Assembly (NCBI RefSeq): GCF_964656455.1
Contig: NC_135714.1
Span: 120,409,631 to 120,473,630 of the forward strand
From: Halichoerus grypus
Lineage: Eukaryota > Chordata > Mammalia > Carnivora > Phocidae
DNA length: 64,000 nt
Direction: 5' to 3'
Below, one piece after another: positions 47,290-58,429 of the stretch (positions are counted from its first letter, which is position 1; each line of letters begins with the position of its first letter). Below the pieces are notes generated by a model that saw only the letters and a program-made list of their open reading frames with translations, did not search any database and was not told the DNA's origin. The position numbers and the translations under genes are program-made.

Positions 47290-48560
47290 ATTTTTTAAAA
47301 AATAATTTGTTATCCTCCTTTGTACATTGTCTAAGTCATTTGTTACTTTTTAACAGGGTGGGCTGTTTTTTTCCCTGATTGGTATGAGGTTTTTCATTTT
47401 AAATATTAAGTCTTTTTTATTAGATATATGGATTGTGAATGTCCTCTACTGTGTGGTTGCCTTTTCAATCTCTGAGTAAGACCTCATTATGCATACACAT
47501 TCTTTTTTTTTTTCTTTAAATTCAGTTTAATTAACATATACTATAAAGTCTCTGTTCCTTTTGGGATCTCTCTCCACTCAAAAGATTCCCTTTAATATTT
47601 CTTGCAGGGCTGGTTTAGTGTTCACAGATTCCTTTGTTTTTTGTTTGTCCTGGAAACTCTTTATCTCTCCTTCTATTCTGAATAACATCCTTGCTGGATA
47701 AAGTACTCCTGGCTGCATATTTTCCCCATTTATCACAATGAATACATCATGCCTGTCTGTTCTGGCCTGCCAGGTCTCTATGGACAGGTCTGCTGCCAGC
47801 CTTATGTGACTACCCATGTAGGTTAAGGACCTCTCATCCTGAGCTGCTTTCAGGATTTTCTCTTTATCTTTGAAATTTGCAAGCTTCACTATAATATGTC
47901 CAGGTATTGACCTATTTTTGATTTTGAAGGGGGTTTTTTGTGCCTCCTGGACTTGAATGCCTGTTTCCTTCCCCAAATTAGGGAAGTTCTCAGCTATAAT
48001 TTATGAACACACATTCTTAATATAATAAAGTCTAGTTTATCAATATTATTAATGGTTAGTGCTCTTATTTCCAATTTAGGAAATCTTTGCGTATGTCAAA
48101 GTTATAAAGATATTCACCTATGCTTTCTTCTAAGTTTTACTGTTTTAGCTGTGATCTATCAATTTTTTTTTATACAGTGTGAAGGAGGGTTCAAAGATCC
48201 TTTTCCACATGGGTATCTAATTGATCTAGCACCATTTATTTAAAAGATCGTCCTCTCTCCTCTGTATTGCAATGGAAACTGTTCAAATAAAGTGATCTTA
48301 TGTTTTGGTTTGACTCTGGACTCTCTTATGTCCCTGTTCTATTTGTCTATCCCTGCACCAATACCACACTGTCTTACTGTGACTTTATTGTAAGTCCAGA
48401 TATCCGCTAGCATAAATCCCCCACTTTGCTCTTCTTCAATATTGCCTTGGGCATCACAGCCCCTTCGTATTTTATATAAATATAACATCACTTCCTCAAT
48501 TTATATACACATACATATATGCATGACCTGTTTCAGATTTTGAGTTTTGCAATATTTATA
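47290..48560 (-). mobile_element. Old LINE-1 ORF2/3' region, antisense, interrupted
   Basis: Antisense landmarks: tttattagatatatggattg tgaatgtc at 47415; then (after the insertion) tttgcgtatgtcaaagttat, agatccttttccacatgggt, atctaattgatctagcacca and tccctgcaccaataccacac. A separate L1-derived insert splits it at 47505-48000. Confidence 0.7.
47505..48000 (-). mobile_element. ORF1-only (half-L1-like) element with intact ORF1 C-terminal domain
   Basis: Read on the minus strand: ORF1 sequence from 48000 to 47578 with an open frame of 132 codons from a Met at 47976 (start of frame text MGKETGIQVQEAQKTP, later YPARMLFRIEGEIKSF), the ORF1 stop, about 30 bp of inter-ORF sequence, then directly an L1 3' end (agtatatgttaattaaactg aatttaaag) and poly-A. 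ORF2 is completely absent. Flanks ttatgcatacacattctt (47487-47504) and ttatgaacacacattctt (48001-48018) match at 16 of 18 positions. The retained part covers the ORF1p C-terminal (RNA-binding) domain and lacks the N-terminal coiled coil, so it is a truncated copy and not a functional gene. Confidence 0.82.
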
Positions 48561-48677
48561 AACCTATTTTGAGAGAATTATCATCATTAATTGGAGAGAA
48601 ATTAGAACAATAGAATACCACTGCATATCTAAAAAAAATGGCTGAAATTTACAAAAATTTTAAAAACCTGATAATGC

Positions 48678-48839
48678 AGGTGGGGGGGATGGGTTAGCCT
48701 GGTGATGGGTATTCAAGAGGGCACGTTCTGCATGGAGCACTGGGTGCTACACGCAAACAATGAATCATGGAACACTACATCAAAAACTAATGATGTAATG
48801 TACGGTGATTAACATAACATAATAAAATAAAATTTAAAA
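48678..48839 (+). mobile_element. 5'-truncated LINE-1 3' end, sense, with perfect TSD
   Basis: Starts in gggttagcctggtgatgggt, includes gagcactgggtgctacacgc and acactacatcaaaaactaat, ends in ataataaaataaaattt and poly-A. A perfect 16-bp TSD aaaaacctgataatgc lies at 48662-48677 and 48840-48855. Confidence 0.96.
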
Positions 48840-49079
48840 AAAAACCTGATAATGCCAAATGTTGCCAAGGATGTGGAACAACTGGAACTCTCTTACATGT
48901 CCAGCATGAAACAAACTGAACCAGTCACTTTGGAAAAATATTTGACAATACCTACCAGGGCTAAACATATGCTTATTCTTCACCCAGTGATTGCACTCCA
49001 ATCTTTCATGCTATTCCATGTCTGGTGCTCCCTTCTTTGTTTTGTGTGTAGAATACCTTTCTCTCTAGAGTGCGTGGTT

Positions 49080-49360
49080 TAAAGCACAAGTTCTAGAGTC
49101 AGATTGCCTGCCTGCGTATTGTAGCTCCACCTTCCCTGGTGGGGTGACTGTGGATGAGTGACTTACCCTCGTGTATCTCATGTGGACAAAATGATTAGTG
49201 TGCTTACATATTGTTTATGATTTTCATCTGGAACATGGTGGAGGGAGTGGAGAGTACTTACCCCCTCCTAGGGTTGTTGTCCTGAGGGGACTAAATGATA
49301 TAATCCACACAGGAACAGCGCCTGGCAACCAGCAAGAGCTCAATAAACATTAGCTGTGAT
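49080..49360 (+). mobile_element. MIR SINE
   Basis: The text aagcacaagttctagagtca, gtggatgagtgacttaccct, tagggttgttgtcctgaggg, gcaagagctcaataaacatt gives the complete MIR order with an expanded middle. Confidence 0.8.
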
Positions 49361-49399
49361 TATTTTCTACCTATCGTAATGCTACATTTCAATGCCTAC

Positions 49400-49670
49400 T
49401 TAGTCCAAATGGCATCTCCTCCATGCAATTTTTTTCAAGAGGAGGAGGAAGGAAATATTAATTCTGACAGACATGGGTTCCTCTCCCTCTCTCCACACTG
49501 TATTTTAATCGTTTTCATTCTTAATATATTTGGCTTTGATTGCGGATTGCCCAACTGGTGTTTGCCCCTCCAGACTGTGAGCATCCCCAAAAGAGAAATC
49601 TCTGCTCACCTGAGTGTCTCTCTAGATCTCTGCCTGGTGCTGGGCACTTAAATGTTCAATAGATGTTGGT
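49400..49670 (+). mobile_element. LINE-2 3' end
   Basis: The text ccctccagactgtgagcatc, tctgcctggtgctgggcact and taaatgttcaatagatgttg forms the L2 terminal motif series. Confidence 0.65.
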
Positions 49671-50018
49671 TACATTGCATCAAATCCAATCAAGAAGGGA
49701 GACTGCTAGGTGCCTTTGAGTAATAACGTTGCTGGATATGTTTGCTTTCCAAGAAGCTTGCCATTTGGAATTGTGCTTAAACAAACAGTTGAGCTAAAAG
49801 GACAGTTTTTTAGTGACCTAAGAGGAAGGCCATGAGCAGTTATGCTAAGATCCAGGAGAGTGGCTTCAACACTGGCATGGAAACGCTTGGACTGAGTAGA
49901 ACAAATGGCTGGGGTAAAATCTGCCTTTATTATGAAAATGTGAAGTTGATAAAGATGTTTCCAATTATGATCTGGAAACCAGAAACTGCCTTAGGGGATA
50001 TTAAGATACCTACAGTTT

Positions 50019-50219
50019 AATTTTTTTAAGATTTATTTTATTTGAGAGAGAGAGAGAGCACGCATGCATGAGCAGGAGCAAGGGGAGGGGCGGAGGGAGA
50101 GGGAGAGACTCTCAGGCAGACTCCCCACAACACAGGGCTCGATCTCACAACCCTGAGATCATGACCTGAGCTGAAATCAAGAGTCAGACACTTAAGTGAC
50201 TGAGCCACCAAGGCGCCCC
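50019..50219 (-). mobile_element. CAN-SINE (older), antisense
   Basis: Tail side ttttttaagatttattttat ttgagag, body ccctgagatcatgacctgag, head side tgagccaccaaggcgcccc. TSD taagatacctacagttt (50002-50018) and taagatacctgcagttt (50220-50236), one difference. Confidence 0.94.
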
Positions 50220-50324
50220 TAAGATACCTGCAGTTTTAAAAGAGAATTGGATTTTCATACACTGGGCTCAGTCTTCAGTTTGGCTAGAAAGCCTTGGACT
50301 TTTAATCCTGGAGGTTTTTTATTG

Positions 50325-50680
50325 TTTTTAACTTAAATTCAATTAATTAACATATAGTGTATTGTTAGTTTCAGAGGTAGAGGTCAGTGATTCATCAGTC
50401 TTATATAACACCCAGTTCTCATTACATCACGTGCCCTCCTTAATGCCCATCACCCAGTTGCCCCATCCCCCCACCCCCCCTCCCCTCCAGCAACCCTCAG
50501 TTTGTTTCCTATGATTAAGAGTCTCTTATGGTTTATCTCCCTATATGACTTTGTCTTGTTTTATTTTTCCCTCCCTTCCCCTATGCTCCTGTTTTGTTTC
50601 TTAAATTCCACATATGAGTGAGACCATGTGATAATCGTCTTTCTCTGATGGACTGATTTCACTTAGCGTAATACCGTTTT
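50325..50680 (-). mobile_element. LINE-1 3' UTR, antisense
   Basis: The text taaattcaattaattaacat, atagtgtattgttagtttca, cccatcacccagttgcccca, cctatgattaagagtctctt and ctgatggactgatttcactt is the antisense carnivore L1 3' UTR with its poly-pyrimidine run at 50465-50490. 5' truncated; TSD not resolved. Confidence 0.85.
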
Positions 50681-50783
50681 TACTCACTCAGATTGACTCT
50701 AAAGGTCAGTCTGTGCTAAAGGCTTTGACTTTGCATTGAGAATTATTTATAAAAATCCCTGAAGTGAAAGAAGTTCTATCTCA

Positions 50784-50984
50784 GGGCACCTGGGTGGCTC
50801 AGTTGATTAGGTGTCCAACTCTTGATTTTGGCTCAGATCATGATCTTGGGCTCATGGGATGGGGCTGTGTCATGGGCTCTGCACTCAGCATGGAGTCCAC
50901 TTGGGATTCTCTCTCTCTCTCCCTCTGCCCCTCTGCTCATGCACTCTCTCTCTCTTTTCTCTTTCTTAAAAAAAAAAAAAAAAA
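50784..50984 (+). mobile_element. CAN-SINE (older subfamily)
   Basis: Head gggcacctgggtggctcagt, older signature caactcttgattttggctca, poly-A tail at 50968-50985. Probable TSD agttctatctca (50772-50783) and aggtctatctct (50985-50996), two differences. Confidence 0.9.
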
Positions 50985-50999
50985 AGGTCTATCTCTAGC

Positions 51000-51855
51000 G
51001 CTGCCCACTTTGAAGATCCCCAGGCAAGAGTACAAATAGGGGCCCATATGATATGTATAAATATTTACTAGATAAACATTAAGGTAATGAACTGCTACAC
51101 AAAATATATCTATCCTTCCACCTTCATAAAGACCTGGAAGCCATGATCAAATTGAGAATTCCTGGGTTTCTCATACTTCCAGTGGCACCTGTTGGTGCAG
51201 GGCTTCCCTTCGCTTCCCAGCCCCAGCTGTCTCTGATCTTGATGGGCTTCCTGAACAGGTGTGGACAGCCCAGCCCATGTGTCCAAGTTCCAGCCACACC
51301 TGCCCACAAAGAGCTGCTCTTTCGGCTCCAGAGACAGCATAGTTTACCTTCTGGAAGATGGACCTAAGAAAAAGGGCTGTTGGACACTGGAAAGTAGTTC
51401 TGGGGTCCTGGGCTTTCTAGTGTGGTGTGGCCCCTCCCTTGCATTGTGGAGAGGGTACGGCTGGAAGAAAACCAAAACAAGGTTTTCTAAAGTATGGGGT
51501 CCTCCCACTTGGGTCTAAGGGTAATACCAAAGCTACTTAAATAATATGCATAATCATAGAATATTTTTATCTCAGAGTATTCTCAAACCCTTATTTCCAT
51601 GAAATATTGGCATTCCTAATCACCAATATTATAGTACTAAACAAAATTCTGGTGTTACTCTCTTCTCCCCAAAAATGAAAAGCCTTAAACTTCACAGAAT
51701 TTGTTGTATTAGTAACACGTAAGTAGTCACCAAAGAGCAAGCTATTCTACTTGGGGCTTTTTTCCCCACCATAACTCTGAAAGCCATGGACTTGGTGCGT
51801 CTTCTACCTCATTCAGACTAATGTGAAAGAAAAAGAGAAAACTGAGGATTTGCTT
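51000..51855. other. No gene seen; low-stop stretch at 51110-51518
   Basis: Both strands are open through much of 51110-51518, so neither is supported as coding. The stretch is GC-richer than its surroundings. No repeat family recognised. Confidence 0.35.
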
Positions 51856-51870
51856 TAAAACCACATCATA

Positions 51871-52077
51871 GGGCACCTGGGTGGCTCAGTAGGTTAAGTG
51901 TCTGCCTTCGGCTCAGGTCATGATCCCAGGGTCCTGGGATCAAGTCCCGAATCGGACCCCTTGCTCAGCAGGGAGCCTGCTTCTCCCTCTGCCTGCCACT
52001 CCCCCTGCTTGTGCTCTCTCCCTTCCTCTCTCTCTCTGCCAAAGAAATAAATAATATCTTTTTTTAAAAAATAAAAT
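51871..52077 (+). mobile_element. CAN-SINE
   Basis: Head gggcacctgggtggctcagt, tail aaagaaataaataatatctt. TSD aaaaccacatcata (51857-51870) and aaaactacatcgta (52078-52091), two differences. Confidence 0.93.
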
Positions 52078-52319
52078 AAAACTACATCGTAACAGGCCAT
52101 CATGGCCAATGGTGGGAAGATGGGTTGTTATTAGTAAAGGCTCATCAGAAACTCTCTTCCCTACCCATTTAAACGGAATGGTCTACGCCCACTCCATATT
52201 TTGCTTCTCAGAAACACAGATGTTAGAACATCGGATTTATTTACTTACTTGTTCTGAGAAAAACAAAAGCTATAACATACTATCCTAGATATCTCCCTGT
52301 CTGGACATGCCTAAATAAC

Positions 52320-52500
52320 TCAAAAATGAGCTTTGAAGTCAAATAGATTTGATTCCCATTTTAGCTCTGTCATGTTATTATTGTGTGACACAGACCCGGG
52401 CAACACCATGAAGACCACAAGTTGCAAGGATTAAATGGAATCATTTATGTAAAAGGACTTGGCACACTGCTGAGACACTCCGTTGAATGTCTGTTATCTT
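52320..52500 (+). mobile_element. MIR SINE (fragment)
   Basis: The text ttttagctctgtcatgttat, caaggattaaatggaatcat and cttggcacactgctgagac follows MIR/L2-type order. Confidence 0.55.
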
Positions 52501-52504
52501 CTTT

Positions 52505-52920
52505 CCTATTTCTCTTCACTGCATTCAACTCAAATTTTCAAATCATCACAAAAGTAGATCGATCATGATAAATTAGAATATAAGTGACTTCCATTCACTC
52601 AGTAGTTACAAATTCTGTATTAGGCCATATGATATTAAATTTCAGATTCACATGCACAAAAATCTCCTCAGAGTGAAAGGAACTTTGGAAGCTTATCAAA
52701 GGATGTACTTGGTGGTTCTGAAGAACAAAGAACGTTCTTGATATTAAATTGAGCTCCATGATTTCATATTCTCAGGTTATAGCTGCATTCCCATTAACCT
52801 CGTTCCTTTTTTGCACATAGCTACTCTTTTTAGAAATTACTTTTTCACGAATCACTGCCAATCATATCGGAGTTATTGTGAAGTAAGGGATCTTTTCTTT
52901 CAAAAATCCACATTCGAGTC
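52505..52920. other. No gene seen
   Basis: AT-rich unique sequence. Confidence 0.35.
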
Positions 52921-52924
52921 CTAA

Positions 52925-53110
52925 CATGGGGCCCTACAAAGAACTAGGAAAGCTCCTGAGGCGGCTGCTTCTCCGGGAAAACTGCCTGGAAGCTGCCTGC
53001 AAGCAAGCTCCGAGGCCTGCCCATCCCGGGCAGCTAGTCCTGACCTGGGGTGGGGGGGCACTTCTGGTCCTGACCTGGCGGGTTCACCGAACAACTGGCT
53101 GAAAAGCTGC
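52925..53110. other. Local GC-rich block in AT-rich intron
   Basis: About 185 bp clearly richer in G and C than its flanks, with several CpGs and a repeated tcctgacctggg/tcctgacctggc unit around a G-run (53048-53058). A 68-codon minus-strand frame covers it but shows no family. Origin unknown. Confidence 0.4.
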
Positions 53111-53279
53111 AGGAATTCAGTGTCCACATCCCTACATGTAATGTCTGGGTATCAGTGAGTAACTAAATTGGCTTTCTGCCCTCTCTCCTCTTGCATTGTA
53201 ATATCACAGTATTTTGAGTTTGTGTGCGTGCAACATCTCAGCAAAATGTAAAGATTCACAGGAAAAATGGAGACTATGT

Positions 53280-53282
<3 letters not shown>

Positions 53283-53330
<48 letters not shown>
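53283..53330. repeat. (TA)n microsatellite
   Basis: Over 20 perfect TA units following tacatacatata. Confidence 0.95.
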
Positions 53331-53332
<2 letters not shown>

Positions 53333-53583
53333 AAAAGGTGTTACAGCCTTTTCTTTTTATATGTAAACGATGCCTTACTTCTTTATTAAATAACCTAAAC
53401 AACCTAAAACTGCCTGTCACAAACATACCAATGTTACGTTTAAAGGAAATTGTGTGGGGACAGGTAAATTTCTGTTATTTTTGTCTGCAAACAATTCACA
53501 GCAACATCTAATTGAGGCACTACACTCAACATTTAAAACATTTAAAACATTTCTAAGAGCACATGAAAAATGTCACAATGTGG

Positions 53584-53898
53584 TCAGTTTCTGGGTTCTC
53601 TTTCACTGAAAGTGAATCCTGGGGAGTCGGAGCAACTGCTGAGTTGTGACGGCTGCTGGGAATCCACTGGGTTGTTGATCACGCAGATGCATTCAAAACA
53701 CATACAGAAGCAAATCACCAGGACAATAAGGAACCCGCATGTGCCTTCCCATTGGGAGAAAAGTTTGTTTTTTCCCAATAAATCTAAGGATGATGTTAAG
53801 AAGAGGCTCTGGATAGTGTAAATGCTTTGCTGAGCTAACCCCCCAATTTTTTTAAAATGATATAATTTCAGAAGAATACAGTGGATCTTCAAAGACAA
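53584..53898 (-). other. Unassigned minus-strand frame with one predicted membrane segment
   Basis: A 104-codon frame. The second half contains a hydrophobic, cysteine-rich run (GFLIVLVICFCMCFECICVI) that would suit a transmembrane helix, then a polar serine-rich tail ending in a stop. A weak acceptor-like ttag precedes CTCAGCAAAG at about 53834. No family is recognised and no promoter or poly-A signal is tied to it. Probably chance, but the composition is more protein-like than that of most frames here. Confidence 0.15.
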
Positions 53899-53899
53899 A

Positions 53900-54344
53900 C
53901 CTCGTGGAAGTGGTTGCTAGAAGCAAGAATGATGAGAGTGAGAGGAGAGAGCAATCTATAAACTCTGCTTACGCTCTGCTCTTCCTCCTCCTAAAGCCGG
54001 CCTTTGTAAGTGACCCCTGTGCAACACCTTCTTACTTTCTCAGCCCACCTCTCTCCCTACCCACTCACTGAGGGACACACTTTAAGTCCTGCGGGCCTGC
54101 GCACGGCTCCCAGGGCTGCCCTTCCACTTCCAGGCAGGCCTGTTGCGCCCACTTGTCTCCTCCTAGTCCTTGAAAATCCAGCTCCGTCACTCTTGCAATA
54201 CCTGTTTCTATACCTCGTCCTTTCTTGGGAGAACGGGTCAGGCTCCCTCCTTGGACATTCGATGTCATATGCTGTCTCCTGACTCGAGGCATTACAGGGT
54301 CTTTGTATCTGTATGTGGATTTAAATCGTTAATTTGACTTAGAG
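53900..54344. other. No gene seen
   Basis: CT-rich stretch at 54000-54290 is open on both strands (mirror frames). Possibly an L2 trace. Confidence 0.35.
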
Positions 54345-54595
54345 GAGTGCTTAAGCACTTGGTCTCTGATGATGGACCTGTTGGCTTTGAGTCCTAGCTC
54401 CAATATTTTCGCGCACTGTGTAACTTTAGGCAAGTCACTTAACTTCTCTGTGCTTCAGTTTTCTCATCGTAACAGGGAGAATAACATCACCTAACTCAGT
54501 AGGGTTGCTGTGCGGAATAAAGGAGTTAACACATATAAAAGTACTTAGAATAATGCCAGGCACAGAGTAAACACGGAATGGCTATTAGTTATTAT
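54345..54595 (+). mobile_element. MIR SINE
   Basis: Full landmark order: gagtgcttaagcacttggtc, ttgagtcctagctccaatat, aggcaagtcacttaacttct, agggttgctgtgcggaataa, taatgccaggcacagagtaa. Confidence 0.88.
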
Positions 54596-54599
54596 TTTG

Positions 54600-55066
54600 G
54601 CATCAATAGCATCTTTGGATAGGAGGCATTTTATCCTCCATCTTCTGCCTCTAAACCTTTGCTGGCTGGTCCAGTCCCTGATACCTCACCATTTCCACCA
54701 CCGTAAGGGGGATCTTGTGCCCCCACTGTGGATCTTATGCCTCTGATTCCCATTTCAATGGTCAATATGCCGCCCAGAAGACGGAGAGGTAAAGAAAGGG
54801 AAGAAATACTGCGCGCTGTCCCGTGCCAGCCCTGGGCTAGGTGCGTTCACACTCCTTACCTCACTTCCTTTTCATGACTCCTAGGAGCCTGAAGGCCACC
54901 ACTGGCCCTTCTCTGATCCTTGACTGGAAACAAACCATCTGTAAAAAGACGTCTTTGAGACAGCTGCAGAAATTCCAGGGGATACTGTGTGCCCGAGGAT
55001 ACTAAGGATTGTTTAATTTTAAGTGCAATAATCTCATGGTGGTTGTATACGTCTCAAAATGCACTT
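54600..55066. other. No gene seen
   Basis: Unique sequence with MIR/L2-like text around 54840-54920. Confidence 0.35.
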
Positions 55067-55067
55067 A

Positions 55068-55143
55068 TTAGCCTGCTTCTCCCTCTCCTCCCAGCTCAGT
55101 GCTCTCTCTCTCGTTCAAATAAATAAACACAATCTTAAAAAAA
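55068..55143 (+). mobile_element. CAN-SINE, 5'-truncated tail fragment
   Basis: Only the 3' part is present: gcctgcttctccctctcctc, then a shortened CT region and aaataaataaacacaatctt plus poly-A. The tRNA-derived head is missing. Confidence 0.8.
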
Positions 55144-55144
55144 A

Positions 55145-56064
55145 GAAGGTATCTCATCTGCAAGAGAGGAAACTGGGGGCCCCTAGAGGTTACGTACCTT
55201 GCCTAAAGGTCATAAAGTCAGTATCAAAGGTCCTTTTGGGTTGACGCCAACTGCATCCCCAAGAGAGGCTCTTCTAAGCTGCTGATGCTGCCTTCTTAAT
55301 AGCAAAATGTCTATACCCACAGGCGCCTGCTTGTTTTTCACTCTAGGCTCTGAGGAAGTTTCCTTTTCTCCAATGCTCAGCCCACAGAGAAATACCTGTT
55401 TAATTCTAGTCCTCTTTCTTTCAACACTGTTAATGTGACCTCTCCACTGGTCACCCCCCTTCTGTCAAGGTCTCCCTATTGTAAAACGGCCTTTTGGTGG
55501 CCATCTCATCCCCCAATCCATGGCTTTCTGCTTGCATCCTTCCCCGCCAACATCCCTGACACCTGTTTGCTCAGCCTTTACAATGTGTTTCCCGTCCCCG
55601 CCACTCAAAACAACGGGTTTCTCGAAGGTGAGAACACAACCTAATTTCCACATCATTTGGATATTTCTCAGTTTTCACCCTGCTCAGTATCTCTGCAGCT
55701 GGCTGCCAGTCCACTTCTGCTTGAATCTCTCTGTGCTGCTTTTCCTATCCCTGGGCTTGTCTTGCTTCTCCTCTCCATCTTAGAAATCATCTAGTTGATC
55801 TCCTCATCCCACGCGTGGGATACTAAGGGAAAAAAGTCGACATATGTAGACATGCTTAACAATAGGAATGCCAAGTATAGTATCGATGAGGGATACAAGC
55901 AGAAAAATGTTCCCCTTTAGCCCAGAAGGCTGACCTATAGCCTGCGTGGCTCTGATAAGGATCAAATACATGCTGGTTGCTACATTCTTAAAGGGTCTCA
56001 TGACTGCCCATATATCTTACCAATAGTTAATATCGAACTGAATGATAAGCACCAGAAAAATTTT
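55145..56064. other. No gene seen
   Basis: Contains a MIR-like trace at 55145-55235 and a CT-rich stretch at 55430-55790 with several overlapping frames on both strands. No family recognised. Confidence 0.35.
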
Positions 56065-56077
56065 GTGAAAGTAGTTA

Positions 56078-56248
56078 TTTTTTTTTAAAGATTTATTTAT
56101 TTATTTATTAGCGAGCACAAGCAGGGGGAGAGGGAGAAGCAGACTCCCCACTGAGCAAGGAGCCCAACGCGAGGCTCGATCCCCAGACCCTGGGATCATG
56201 ACCTGAGCCGAAGGCAGACGCTCAACCGACTGAGCCACCAGGTGCTCC
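56078..56248 (-). mobile_element. CAN-SINE, antisense, shortened tail region
   Basis: T-rich side from 56078, (attt)n, gcacaagcagggggagaggg, head side actgagccaccaggtgctcc. TSD gtgaaagtagtta (56065-56077) and gtgaaagcagttt (56249-56261), two differences. Confidence 0.92.
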
Positions 56249-56679
56249 GTGAAAGCAGTTTTATGTGTAGAAATTCAAAGAAATATTTAGGATCTAATAC
56301 TCCCTGCACACGCCCTCCCCCTTGAGCGCTAAGCATATAATGACCAGCTGCATTCAGCAAACATGCAGCTCTTTTCACCCACGGGTCCTGTCCCCGTGCT
56401 ACTTAAATAAATTTATGAAGCTGTACCATACAACATCTCGAGAATTCTTTCTCGACCGTTGCGCTCCATGACTGCACAACAGTATGATCTAGTTCTGCAT
56501 TCCATTTGCTTGCTGGACGTCTCCACATGATTGTTATTCAAGCCCCTGGACTTAAAATACCTCAACTGGAATTTATCATCTTTCTCCGAAACCAGTTTCT
56601 TTTCCCAACACTCCTCCTTCTGTGAAGGGCAATGCTATTATTTTAGTCAAGAAGGCTTAAGATCTTGGAATCATCTTAG

Positions 56680-57362
56680 ACTTTTTTTCCTAATAGGATT
56701 TATTTCTTAGAGCAGTTTAGGTTCACAGCAAAACTGAGTGGAAAGTGCACAGAATTCCCACATTCGCTCTCCCTACAGCCCCAGCCTCCTCCAACATCAA
56801 CACCCCCCACCACAGCGGTACCTTTGGTAACAATGGACAAACCTCCACTGATACATCATAATCACCCAAAGTCCGCAAGTCCACGGTTCACATTATAGCT
56901 CCCTCTTGGTGTGGTACATTCTTTGGGTTTGGACAAATGTATGAGGAATGGCATGTAGTGATCACCACGGTATCCTACAGAGTAGTTTCACTGCCCTCAA
57001 AAATTCTCTATGCTCTGCCTGCCTATTCATCCTCCCTTTCTCTAAACCCTTGGCAACCACTGATCTTTTTACTGTCTCAATAGTTTTAGTTTTTTGCCTT
57101 TTCCAGAATATCATATAGTTGGAATCATACAATGTGGCACCTTTTCAGATGGGCTTCATCACTTAGCAATATGCACTTAAATTTCCTCCATGCCTTTTCG
57201 TGGCTTGATAGCACATTTCTTGTTAGTGCTGAATAATATCGCACTGTCTGGATGGACCACGGTTTATTTATCCATTCACTGACTGAAGGATATCTTGCTT
57301 GCTTCCAAGTTTGGGCAACTATGAATAAAGCTATTACAAACATCTGTGTGCAGATTTTAGGC
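56680..57362 (-). mobile_element. L1M-type LINE-1 3' end, antisense
   Basis: The text agagcagtttaggttcacag, ctccactgatacatcataat, aaacccttggcaaccactga, atagttggaatcatacaatg and actgaaggatatcttgcttg gives the antisense L1M 3' landmarks. The 72-codon minus frame at 57125-57343 is the decayed ORF2 C-terminal end (WINKPWSIQTVRYYSAL). Confidence 0.85.
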
Positions 57363-57639
57363 TCTTTTTTAAATCCTCCCTAAACCTCACATCCAATAAT
57401 AACAATTTGTATAATGTTGAGGGCCTACATACACTTATAATGTACTGTCTCATTTGCTATAGGCATTTGAATTTCCTAACTACAAATAGGGACTATGCTC
57501 AAGATGAGAAGGGCTCATCCAAGGCCATGTAGCCTTAGCAGACGTGGAAGCAGAGATAGAAGGAGCAAGGATGTGAGCCCCAGCTTTTCTCCTTTAAACA
57601 TCAATCTAGTCCCTCCAAGCTACCAAGTCCTAAGTTCTG

Positions 57640-58020
57640 TGTCTTGAATCCACCCTTTCCTTTTCACGCCCACTGTGGTTCGGAAAAGATGCTCTTGCAT
57701 GAACTCACAATGTTCCTCTTTGGTTACACTTCTCTTGGTCTAATAAGCCTTCTTAACTTCTCCCCCTTAACCACTTTACACAGTGTCTAAATACACCCCA
57801 CCATCTCCTCCCTGCTTGTAAAGCCTCATCGTCTCTTTGTTGCCTCCTGAATAAAGTACAATGTCTCGCCCTGGCTCTCAGAGCCCCACAGCCCTGGTGC
57901 GCCCCCTCCCTCCGGTCCCTGTGCATTTTCTGTATCATAAATAGTCAGTCACACCGCCAACCTTTCCCACCTTCCTCTAAGTCTTTGCTACTCTAAGGTT
58001 TCTGCGCTCTGGCCCTCCCT
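57640..58020 (+). mobile_element. LINE-2 fragment, sense
   Basis: The text cctgaataaagtacaatgtc, tcgccctggctctcagagcc and ccctggtgcgccccctccct matches the L2 ORF2-end/3' UTR arrangement, loosely. Confidence 0.5.
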
Positions 58021-58220
58021 ATCATCTCAAGGCTGGTTGCTGCACATGGGTTCCAGAGACAGGTGGTGCAGAGAGGGGAGTGCCCAGAAAGGGTTCCCAG
58101 CTGTCCTCTGCCTGCCAGTGTAATCACGAAAGGAGGTGGGGAAGAAAAGATGTACAAGGCACTTCCCCAGCATTCTGCATTTGTACTCATGCATACATCT
58201 TTTTAAAAGTGGCAAAACTG

Positions 58221-58412
58221 GGACGCCTGGGTGACTCAGTTGGTTAAGCGTCTGCCTTCGGCTTAGGTCAGGATCTCAGCGTCCTGGGATTGAGTCCCGC
58301 ATTGCATTTGGGCTCCTTGCTCAGCGGGGAACCTCTTTCACCCTCTGCCTGCCGCTCCCCCTGCTTATGCTCTCTCTCTCTGACAAATAAAATCTTAAGA
58401 AAAAAACCTTAA
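58221..58412 (+). mobile_element. CAN-SINE
   Basis: Head ggacgcctgggtgactcagt, body with a small local insertion (cgcattgcatttgggctcct), tail gacaaataaaatcttaag. A perfect 16-bp TSD aaaagtggcaaaactg lies at 58205-58220 and 58413-58428. Confidence 0.96.
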
Positions 58413-58429
58413 AAAAGTGGCAAAACTGC

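Noticed and set aside
55430..55800. Overlapping CT-rich plus frames as a possible gene
   Set aside because: Three frames and the opposite strand are all partly open. This is typical of low-stop pyrimidine-rich DNA.
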